This document shows, in pieces, positions 1 through 5,879 of a DNA stretch of 5,879 nt. Each line of letters begins with the position of its first letter. Within the stretch, counting starts at the first letter, position 1. Origin of the DNA: Bifidobacterium breve. GTDB lineage: Bacteria > Actinomycetota > Actinomycetes > S36-B12. Made by a program: the position numbers and the translations under genes. Below the pieces are notes generated by a model. The model had not been told where the DNA came from. It made no database searches and worked only from the letters and a program-made list of their open reading frames with translations. The stretch is taken from positions 1 through 5,879 of the forward strand of contig CAMDKJ010000112.1 of NCBI GenBank assembly GCA_945900705.1, given 5' to 3'.

Positions 1-840
1 ACACTTCGAGGTCGCACAGTGGTTAATTTGTTCTTCGAGGATTCCACTCGTACTCGAATTTCATTTGAGATTGCTGCCAAGCGACTTTCAGCTGATGTCA
101 TCAACTTTGCGGCTAAGGGTTCGAGCGTTTCTAAAGGTGAGAGCCTAAAAGACACCGCACTCACCTTGGAGGCAATGGGCGCCGACGCGGTAGTGATTCG
201 TCATGGTTCATCCGGAGCCCCGCATCGACTTGCAACGGCTGGTTGGATTCAGGGAAGTGTCGTCAACGCCGGTGATGGAACCCATGAACATCCAACACAG
301 GCGCTGCTTGATGCCTTTACAATCCGACACCATCTACGAGACGGCAGGGGGGATTTAGCAGGCGTGCGCGTGGCAATCGTCGGAGATATCTTGCATAGTC
401 GTGTCGCTAGGTCGAATGTATTACTTCTTCGAACGCTGGGCGCGCACGTAACTGTGGTTGCGCCGCCGACCTTACTGCCTTACGGAGTTAGCCAGTGGCC
501 CTGCGCGGTTGGTTACGACCTTGACGAAGTCCTACCCCATGTTGACGCCGTCATGATGTTAAGGGTGCAGTCAGAGCGTATGCACGCGGCGTACTTTCCA
601 TCAGTGAATGAGTACAGCCGCAGGTATGGCCTAGATGTTCGCCGAATGGGGTTGCTACCCCCCCATGCGATTGTGCTGCACCCTGGCCCGATGAATAGGG
701 GGATGGAGATTTCCGCCGATGTCGCCGACGGTGAACGCGCGGTGATGGTTGAGCAAGTCGGGAACGGTGTAAGTATCCGAATGGCCGTCCTTTACCTACT
801 TCTTGGCGGCATGACTGATGAGGGAAAGAAGGAAAGTTAA
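1..840 (+). CDS. pyrB: Aspartate carbamoyltransferase catalytic subunit (5' partial)
   Basis: Aspartate transcarbamoylase condenses carbamoyl phosphate with L-aspartate to N-carbamoyl-L-aspartate, the committed pyrimidine step, in the cytoplasm as a catalytic trimer. The frame is open from base 1 (TLRGRTVVNLFFEDSTRTR), so the GTG at 19 is an internal valine codon and not the start. By comparison with actinobacterial PyrB of roughly 320 residues, about 40 N-terminal residues are missing; 279 are visible. Seen directly: the carbamoyl-phosphate motif STRTR (43-57); the loop that reaches into the neighbouring subunit, with Ser 121-123 and Lys 133-135 (E. coli S80/K84 equivalents); Arg 199-201 (R105); HPTQ at 289-300 (H134, Q137); Arg 400-402 (R167); the aspartate-site LRVQ with Arg 562-564 and Gln 568-570 (R229, Q231); and HPGPMNRG from 679. 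All key residues are present. The TAA stop overlaps the pyrC ATG by one base. No regulatory-subunit gene (pyrI) follows, as is normal in actinobacteria. Confidence 0.97.
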   Translation, partial: TLRGRTVVNLFFEDSTRTRISFEIAAKRLSADVINFAAKGSSVSKGESLKDTALTLEAMGADAVVIRHGSSGAPHRLATAGWIQGSVVNAGDGTHEHPTQALLDAFTIRHHLRDGRGDLAGVRVAIVGDILHSRVARSNVLLLRTLGAHVTVVAPPTLLPYGVSQWPCAVGYDLDEVLPHVDAVMMLRVQSERMHAAYFPSVNEYSRRYGLDVRRMGLLPPHAIVLHPGPMNRGMEISADVADGERAVMVEQVGNGVSIRMAVLYLLLGGMTDEGKKES

Positions 841-842
841 TG
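827..842 (+). promoter_or_regulatory. Ribosome binding site and TAATG stop-start overlap for pyrC
   Basis: The purine-rich run AGAAGGAAA at 827-835 contains a good Shine-Dalgarno core (AAGGA, 829-833) six bases before the pyrC ATG at 840-842. It lies inside the last codons of pyrB, and the pyrB stop TAA (838-840) shares its final A with the pyrC start. This fixes the pyrC start and suggests coupled translation, although the strong core should also allow independent initiation. Confidence 0.8.
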
Positions 843-2132
843 CCGCATGACAAGACGGTCTTACGTGGAGTGCGCCCATATGGTGAAGATCCCGTTGACA
901 TTGTGGTGGCGGCAGGTGTTATCGCTGAGATCGCCACGGCAGGTAGCGGTGCGGGCCGGGTAATTGAGGCTTCCGGTTTGATTGCCCTCCCCGGATTTGT
1001 TGATATACATACGCACCTGCGTGAGCCTGGGCGCGAGGATGCAGAGACCGTCGAGACCGGTTCGCGGGCGGCGGCACTGGGCGGGTTCACGGCTGTTTTC
1101 GCTATGGCGAATACCTCTCCGGTTGCCGACACCGCCGGTGTGGTCGAGCAGGTGTGGCATCTTGGGAAAGCAACCGGCCTGGTGGATGTTTTTCCAGTAG
1201 GAGCGGTGACGATAGGTCTGGGCGGGGAGCAATTGGCCGAACTCGGTGCGATGGCGACGTCGGCGGCGCAGGTTCGGATGTTCAGCGATGATGGCAAGTG
1301 TGTCCACGATGCTGCCATCATGCGCAGGGCACTTGAATATGTGAAGGCCTTTGACGGGGTCATCGCCCAGCATGCCCAAGAGCCGCGGTTGACCGTTGAT
1401 GCGCAAATGAATGAAGGCGTGCTGTCGGGGCAACTTGGACTAACCGGTTGGCCCGGGGTAGCCGAGGAGTCAATAATTGCGCGCGATGTACTACTTGCGG
1501 AGCATGTTGATTCGCGGCTGCATGTTTGCCATGTGTCAACAGCCGGATCAGTCGAAGTCATCAAATGGGCCAAGAGTCGTGGTATCAAAGTAACGGCCGA
1601 AGTCACACCCCATCACCTGCTACTTACCGAAGACCTAGTTGCAAGTTATAACCCGGTCTACAAAGTTAATCCACCCCTTCGCACGAGTGCTGATGTAACT
1701 GCACTTAGAGCAGCGCTGGCAGCCGGCACCATCGATGCAATTGCAACCGATCACGCGCCGCACCCCCATGAAGATAAGGATTGTGAATGGGCTGCTGCGG
1801 CATTTGGCATGCTGGGTCTGCAGACGGCATTTAGTATCGCGGTGCTTACGATGATTAATTCCGGGCTATTGGATTGGCGCGCCCTTGCTGACCGGATGTC
1901 GGTTCGTCCGGCCCGGATAGGCCGGGCGCTCGGGCATGGGCACGATCTGAAAGTCGGCGCACCGGCCAATATCTGTGTGGTTGACCCGGGGGCGTCCTGG
2001 GTCGTTGAACCCGCGACTTTCGCTTCGAAGAGCAGGAACAGCCCATACGCGGGGATGACATTGCCGGGGAAAATAATCCACGTGCTGAAGGCGGGTAAGC
2101 CGACTGTCGAGGGCGGGGACCTCGCGTGTTGA
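840..2132 (+). CDS. pyrC: Dihydroorotase (class I, zinc-dependent)
   Basis: Dihydroorotase reversibly cyclises N-carbamoyl-L-aspartate to L-dihydroorotate, the third pyrimidine step; it is a cytoplasmic member of the amidohydrolase superfamily. The 430-residue length is typical of the class I enzyme. The metal-site ligands occur in order: HTH (His57, His59) within DIHTHLREPG, Asp151 in FSDDGKC, His178 in IAQHAQEP, His231 in HVCHVSTAG, and Asp304 in ATDHAPH, the likely catalytic aspartate. Asp151, His178, His231 and Asp304 fall at the numbers known for other class I enzymes. Use of Asp151 fits class I; class II enzymes such as E. coli PyrC use a carboxylated lysine. The N-terminal strand (VLRGVRPYG) and C-terminal strands form the usual beta-sandwich around the barrel. 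The ATG at 840 is backed by a strong ribosome binding site and the one-base overlap with pyrB. In some bacteria class I DHOase associates physically with PyrB; adjacency permits this here, but that is inference. Identification is secure. Confidence 0.98.
   Translation: MPHDKTVLRGVRPYGEDPVDIVVAAGVIAEIATAGSGAGRVIEASGLIALPGFVDIHTHLREPGREDAETVETGSRAAALGGFTAVFAMANTSPVADTAGVVEQVWHLGKATGLVDVFPVGAVTIGLGGEQLAELGAMATSAAQVRMFSDDGKCVHDAAIMRRALEYVKAFDGVIAQHAQEPRLTVDAQMNEGVLSGQLGLTGWPGVAEESIIARDVLLAEHVDSRLHVCHVSTAGSVEVIKWAKSRGIKVTAEVTPHHLLLTEDLVASYNPVYKVNPPLRTSADVTALRAALAAGTIDAIATDHAPHPHEDKDCEWAAAAFGMLGLQTAFSIAVLTMINSGLLDWRALADRMSVRPARIGRALGHGHDLKVGAPANICVVDPGASWVVEPATFASKSRNSPYAGMTLPGKIIHVLKAGKPTVEGGDLAC
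2108..2128 (+). promoter_or_regulatory. Ribosome binding site for carA, possibly in a hairpin loop
   Basis: GGGGA at 2115-2119 is a plausible Shine-Dalgarno core, six bases before GTG 2126 and nine before TTG 2129, inside the last codons of pyrC. It favours these starts over GTG 2141, which would be 21 bases away. CGAGG (2108-2112) and CCTCG (2120-2124) are perfect inverted repeats enclosing a seven-base loop (2113-2119) that contains this core. Both the hairpin and its role are inferred from sequence alone; a five-base stem could be chance in GC-rich DNA. Confidence 0.45.
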
Positions 2133-3274
2133 ATAGTTACGTGACCCAGCTAATCCTCCGCGAGCCGGCAATTTTGGTGCTCGAGGACGGTCGAGTTGCC
2201 CGGGGCCAAAGTTATGGCGCGTTAGGAGCCACCTTTGGCGAGGCGGTCTTTAACACCGGGATGACCGGCTACCAAGAGACTCTGACAGATCCCTCGTATC
2301 ACCGCCAGGTGGTAATCATGACCGCCCCGCACATTGGCAATACCGGAGTAAATGACGAAGACGGCGAATCCGAACGTATCTGGGTGGCCGGTTATGTCAT
2401 CCGCGACCCTTCGCGGGTTTCATCGAATTGGCGGGCCACCCGTGGCCTAGAAGAAGAGCTGCGAGATCAGGGGATTGTCGGGATATGTGGTGTTGATACC
2501 CGGGCCTTGACCCGGCACCTGCGCGAATGCGGTGCTATGCGAGTCGGGATATTTACTGGTGAGCAAGCCAGCCGGCCGGTTGCGGGCTTATTGGCTCAAG
2601 TGCAATCGAGTCCTTCAATGGCTGGCGCGAATCTAACTGAAGCGGTGACCACCACCAAGGCGCACACGGTACCTTCGATCGGCACCCGTGAATTTAATGT
2701 GGTGGCGGTTGATCTCGGCATTAAGACCATGACCCCGCATCGCCTTTCCGAGCGTGGGGTCGAGGTGCGGGTGGTCCCATCACTGGTTACCACAGCCGAA
2801 ATCATGGCAATGAATCCAGACGGGGTGTTCTTCTCAAATGGCCCCGGTGATCCAGCAACCGCTGATGCCACCGTTAAGTTGATGTCGGAGGTACTTACCG
2901 CTCGCATACCAGTTTTTGGTATTTGTTTTGGTAATCAAATCCTCGGTCGGGCGTTAGGCCTGCAGACGTACAAGTTGCGATACGGTCATCGTGGCATCAA
3001 TTCACCGGTTCAGGATCTGCGCACCGGACGCGTGAGCGTGACCGCGCACAATCATGGGTTCGCTGTTGAGGCCCCTCGTGGTGAACCATTCCAGACCCCG
3101 TTTGGAGCAGCCGAAGTAAGTCACGTATGCCTAAACGATGATGTCGTAGAGGGCCTACGTTGCCTTGAGGTACCGGCTTTCAGCGTGCAGTACCACCCTG
3201 AGGCTGCTGCCGGTCCGCATGATGCGGCGGGCTTATTCGATGAGTTTGTTGACTTGATGAGAGCTGGTCGTTAA
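2126..3274 (+). CDS. carA: Carbamoyl-phosphate synthase small (glutaminase) subunit
   Basis: CarA hydrolyses glutamine and passes the ammonia through an internal tunnel to CarB, which makes carbamoyl phosphate for pyrimidine and arginine synthesis. The 382-residue length is typical. The N-terminal CPSase small domain spans about residues 15-150 (LVLEDGRVARG, GMTGYQETLTDPSY, GVDTRALTRHLR). The class I glutamine amidotransferase domain follows from about residue 192 (VVAVDLGIKT, FFSNGPGDPA). Its triad is complete: nucleophile Cys267 in FGICFGNQ, then His357 and Glu359 in VQYHPEAA. The start is uncertain. GTG 2126 overlaps pyrC by seven bases, TTG 2129 overlaps it by four (TTGA), and GTG 2141 lies just downstream; all share one frame. 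Conserved sequence begins only near residue 15 (AILVLEDGR), so the first dozen residues do not help. Spacing to the GGGGA core favours 2126 or 2129. The stop overlaps the carB ATG by one base, consistent with equal production of the two subunits. Confidence 0.96.
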   Translation: MLNSYVTQLILREPAILVLEDGRVARGQSYGALGATFGEAVFNTGMTGYQETLTDPSYHRQVVIMTAPHIGNTGVNDEDGESERIWVAGYVIRDPSRVSSNWRATRGLEEELRDQGIVGICGVDTRALTRHLRECGAMRVGIFTGEQASRPVAGLLAQVQSSPSMAGANLTEAVTTTKAHTVPSIGTREFNVVAVDLGIKTMTPHRLSERGVEVRVVPSLVTTAEIMAMNPDGVFFSNGPGDPATADATVKLMSEVLTARIPVFGICFGNQILGRALGLQTYKLRYGHRGINSPVQDLRTGRVSVTAHNHGFAVEAPRGEPFQTPFGAAEVSHVCLNDDVVEGLRCLEVPAFSVQYHPEAAAGPHDAAGLFDEFVDLMRAGR

Positions 3275-3276
3275 TG
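3257..3276 (+). promoter_or_regulatory. TAATG coupling junction between carA and carB
   Basis: The carA stop TAA (3272-3274) shares its last A with the carB ATG (3274-3276). The only purine-rich stretch upstream is GAGAG at 3259-3263, ten bases from the ATG, which is a weak and slightly distant Shine-Dalgarno match. This suggests carB translation depends largely on ribosomes finishing carA (termination-reinitiation), which would suit a 1:1 complex. Coupling is inferred from layout. Confidence 0.55.
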
Positions 3277-5879
3277 CCAAGACGCGAAGATATTAAGTCG
3301 ATCTTGGTTATCGGATCAGGTCCAATTGTCATAGGACAGGGTTGCGAGTTTGATTATTCGGGTACTCAGGCCTGCAGGGTACTCAAAGACGAAGGTTTGC
3401 GCGTCGTGCTGGTGAATTCAAATCCGGCAACGATCATGACCGACCCTGAGTTTTCAGACGCTACCTACATTGAGCCAATTACCCCTGAGTTCGTCGAGCG
3501 CATCATCGCCAAGGAGCGCCCCGATGCCGTGCTCCCAACTCTAGGGGGCCAAACGGCGCTAAATATCGCCATGGCGCTGCATAACAGCGGTGTGCTGGAG
3601 CGCTACGGAGTTGAAATGATCGGCGCCGATGTAGCTGCGATTGAGCGCGGTGAAAACCGGGAGTTGTTTCGTGGAATCGTGGCAGCGATAGGCGCGGAGA
3701 GCGCCCAATCAGTGGTTTGCCACTCGATGTCAGACTGCCAGGGGGCTGCTGAGCAACTCGGGTTTCCGGTGGTTATTAGACCATCTTTCACCATGGGTGG
3801 TGCCGGATCAGGTATTGCCTATAACGATAGTGATCTCCTGCGAATTGCGGGTGCCGGCCTTCAAGCGAGCCCAACTACCGAGGTGCTTCTCGAAGAGTCG
3901 ATCATTGGTTGGAAAGAGTACGAACTGGAGCTCATGCGTGACCGCGCTGACAACGTGGTGGTTATTTGCTCAATTGAAAACCTCGACCCGATGGGTGTCC
4001 ACACCGGTGATTCAATAACTGTGGCACCGGCACTTACCTTGACCGATCGCGAGTATCAGCACATGCGCGATGTCGGCATCGATATTATTAGAGCCGTTGG
4101 CGTTGATACCGGTGGTTGCAATATTCAATTTGCAATCGATCCCGCAGATGGGCGCATGCTCGTAATCGAGATGAACCCGCGAGTGTCTCGCTCCTCGGCA
4201 CTTGCTTCCAAGGCGACCGGGTTCCCGATCGCCAAGATCGCAGCCCGGTTGGCGATCGGCTACACCCTCGATGAGATTCCCAATGACATCACGAAGCAAA
4301 CCCCGGCATCATTTGAGCCCAGCCTTGATTATGTGGTTGTCAAAGTCCCGCGCTTCGCATTCGAGAAGTTCCCTAATGCCGACCCGGTGCTAACCACCAC
4401 CATGAAGAGTGTGGGCGAGGCGATGTCCATCGGGCGAAACTTTGGTGAGGCATTGCAAAAAGCATTGCGCTCATTGGAGAAACCTGAATCGATTTTCTGG
4501 TGGCCGACCAACTCGGCCGACGTTGATGTTCCCGATCTCCTAGAACGCATGCACCGACCCCACGACGGCCGCCTCTCATTGGTGCAGCAGGCCTTATGGG
4601 CGGGGGCCACAATTGATCAGGTGCACGAGTCCACCCGAATTGACCCCTGGTTTCTCGACCAAATCTGCCAACTGAATGAAACCGCAGATGAAATTCGATC
4701 AGCGCCGGGTCTTGATGAGCAACTCCTCCTGCGGGTTAAGCGCAGCGGCTTTTCGGATAAGCAAATCGGCCAGCTGCGAGGCAGTAGCGAGGACGAAATA
4801 CGGGAGTTGAGACACAGCCGAGGAGTGCGCCCGGTTTACAAGACCGTTGACACTTGCGCCGCCGAGTTCGCGGCTCAGACCCCTTACCACTATTCAACTT
4901 ACGGTGAAGAAAACGAGGCACTGCCAAGTGACCGCGAGAAAGTCATCATTTTGGGCTCCGGACCAAATCGCATCGGCCAGGGCATCGAGTTCGATTACTC
5001 ATGTGTACATGCGGCACTAACTTTACGTGATGCAGGTTATGAAACCATCATGATCAACTGCAATCCCGAGACCGTCTCCACCGACTATGACACTTCTGAC
5101 CGCTTGTATTTCGAGCCGCTAACCTTTGAAGATGTGTTGGAGATTGTGCACGCGGAGGAGCAGGCAGGCACGCTAATTGGCGTGATCGTGCAATTGGGTG
5201 GGCAAACCCCACTTGCTTTGGCGCAGCGGCTCAAGGATGCCGGCGTAACGATTATCGGTACTAGCCCTGAGTCGATTCACCTCGCGGAGGATAGGGGCGC
5301 ATTTGGCCGGGTGCTGGCGAAGGCGGATTTACCGGCACCCAAGCACGGCACCGCGATGTCATTTCCGCAGGCGCAGGCGATTGCGGCTGATGTGGGCTAT
5401 CCAGTACTTGTCCGGCCAAGTTATGTTCTTGGTGGGCGCGGCATGGAAATCGTCTATGACGACGAGATGCTCGCTGATTATTTGGGGCGGGCGACCCAGA
5501 TTAACCCTGAGCACCCGGTGTTAGTCGATCGTTTCTTGGACGACGCTATCGAGATTGACGTCGATGCACTCTTCGACGGTACGGAGTTGTTCTTGGCCGG
5601 CGTGATGGAGCACATCGAGGAAGCCGGTATTCATTCTGGAGACTCAGCGTGCGCCCTACCCCCGATCACCCTGGGGCCGTCAGAGATCGAGCGGATTCGT
5701 GAATCAACGCTGCGCATTGCAAAAGGTGTGGGCGTTCTCGGGCTACTAAATGTGCAATATGCTCTGGTATCTGATGTTCTCTACGTGCTTGAAGCTAATC
5801 CCCGGGCATCACGTACCGTGCCATTTGTCTCGAAGGCAACCGCCGTCCCCATCGCGAAGGCGGCTGCGCGAGTCATGGT
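3274..5879 (+). CDS. carB: Carbamoyl-phosphate synthase large subunit (3' partial)
   Basis: CarB makes carbamoyl phosphate from bicarbonate, ammonia supplied by CarA, and two ATP. The frame is open from ATG 3274 to the window end: 868 complete codons plus two bases, of an expected 1,070-1,120. The first, carboxyphosphate-forming half (about residues 1-400) has an ATP-grasp with Arg129, Arg169 in RPSFTMGG, Glu215 in IGWKEYELE, Gln285, Glu299 and Asn301, at the same numbers as E. coli. An oligomerisation/linker region follows (about 400-550, ending near VYKTVDTCAAEF). The second, carbamate-phosphorylating half starts near KVIILGSGPNRIGQG and has Arg674, Arg714 in RPSYVLGGRGMEIVYD, Glu760, His780, His787, Gln828, Glu840 and Asn842, one below E. 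coli numbering. The end of this half and the C-terminal allosteric (MGS-like) domain lie beyond the window, so regulation by UMP or ornithine cannot be judged. The start is fixed by the typical MPRREDIKSILVIGSG opening and the overlap with carA. Confidence 0.98.
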   Translation, partial: MPRREDIKSILVIGSGPIVIGQGCEFDYSGTQACRVLKDEGLRVVLVNSNPATIMTDPEFSDATYIEPITPEFVERIIAKERPDAVLPTLGGQTALNIAMALHNSGVLERYGVEMIGADVAAIERGENRELFRGIVAAIGAESAQSVVCHSMSDCQGAAEQLGFPVVIRPSFTMGGAGSGIAYNDSDLLRIAGAGLQASPTTEVLLEESIIGWKEYELELMRDRADNVVVICSIENLDPMGVHTGDSITVAPALTLTDREYQHMRDVGIDIIRAVGVDTGGCNIQFAIDPADGRMLVIEMNPRVSRSSALASKATGFPIAKIAARLAIGYTLDEIPNDITKQTPASFEPSLDYVVVKVPRFAFEKFPNADPVLTTTMKSVGEAMSIGRNFGEALQKALRSLEKPESIFWWPTNSADVDVPDLLERMHRPHDGRLSLVQQALWAGATIDQVHESTRIDPWFLDQICQLNETADEIRSAPGLDEQLLLRVKRSGFSDKQIGQLRGSSEDEIRELRHSRGVRPVYKTVDTCAAEFAAQTPYHYSTYGEENEALPSDREKVIILGSGPNRIGQGIEFDYSCVHAALTLRDAGYETIMINCNPETVSTDYDTSDRLYFEPLTFEDVLEIVHAEEQAGTLIGVIVQLGGQTPLALAQRLKDAGVTIIGTSPESIHLAEDRGAFGRVLAKADLPAPKHGTAMSFPQAQAIAADVGYPVLVRPSYVLGGRGMEIVYDDEMLADYLGRATQINPEHPVLVDRFLDDAIEIDVDALFDGTELFLAGVMEHIEEAGIHSGDSACALPPITLGPSEIERIRESTLRIAKGVGVLGLLNVQYALVSDVLYVLEANPRASRTVPFVSKATAVPIAKAAARVM

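Noticed and set aside
19..21. GTG at base 19 as the start of pyrB.
   Set aside because: Codons 1-6 already encode the conserved TLRGRT that precedes this valine in the family, and the conserved N-terminal helix would be missing. The gene simply begins upstream of the window.
861..1433. Second minus-strand open frame of 190 codons opposite pyrC.
   Set aside because: Fully inside pyrC, overlapping the other antisense frame, with a composition typical of noncoding complement and no motif.
551..1606. Long open frame of 351 codons on the minus strand, opposite the end of pyrB and most of pyrC.
   Set aside because: It overlaps two clearly real, conserved genes over its whole length. Its translation is rich in Ser, Thr, Pro and Ala with no recognisable domain, as expected for a shadow frame. 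I saw no sign of an independent gene.
3797..4018. Short plus-strand frames inside carB (also 4202-4393 and 5303-5524).
   Set aside because: They lie in another frame within the continuous, conserved carB reading frame; I checked carB codon by codon and found no stop or frameshift that would break it.
1..5879. Search for a novel system, mobile element, CRISPR array, RNA gene, riboswitch or terminator.
   Set aside because: The window is almost wholly occupied by four overlapping housekeeping genes. I saw no direct repeat arrays, no tRNA-like cloverleaf, no hairpin followed by a T-run, and no transposase or phage motifs.

Overview
This window is a stretch of a de novo pyrimidine (UMP) biosynthesis operon. 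It is read entirely on the + strand and holds four genes in the order pyrB (5' end missing) - pyrC - carA - carB (3' end missing). Essentially every base is coding, so there is no intergenic stretch, RNA gene, mobile element, CRISPR array or terminator to report. All four proteins carry the catalytic motifs expected of working enzymes, and I see no frameshift or internal stop.

Organism: the sequence points to an actinobacterium (Actinomycetota). The gene order matches the mycobacterial-type pyrR-pyrB-pyrC-carA-carB-pyrF cluster. The protein wording also closely follows actinobacterial homologues as I remember them, for example GDILHSRVARSN in PyrB, LHVCHVSTAGS in PyrC, AAAGPHDA near the CarA C-terminus and GVDTGGCNIQF in CarB. 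Spot counts give about 45 to 67% GC per 60-base line, around 55% overall. That is moderate for the phylum and would fit a small-genome or aquatic lineage, but no genus can be assigned from this alone.

Layout: bases 1-840 encode aspartate transcarbamoylase, lacking about 40 N-terminal residues. Bases 840-2132 encode a complete class I dihydroorotase. Bases 2126-3274 encode the complete glutaminase (small) subunit of carbamoyl-phosphate synthetase. Bases 3274-5879 encode about four fifths of the synthetase large subunit and run off the window end. Consecutive genes overlap by 1 base (TAATG), about 7 bases, and 1 base (TAATG), the arrangement expected for one polycistronic mRNA with translational coupling.

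Pathway logic: CarA releases ammonia from glutamine, CarB uses it with bicarbonate and 2 ATP to make carbamoyl phosphate, PyrB joins that to aspartate, and PyrC closes carbamoyl aspartate to dihydroorotate. The window therefore covers the first three steps. The regulator and promoter (a PyrR-type system would be typical) would lie upstream, outside the window.

Novelty: I looked for an undescribed system and did not find one. This is a core metabolic operon. The points worth a second look are small: pyrC and carA are directly joined, without the extra membrane-protein gene found there in mycobacteria; a small hairpin may display the carA ribosome binding site; and the carA start codon is ambiguous.
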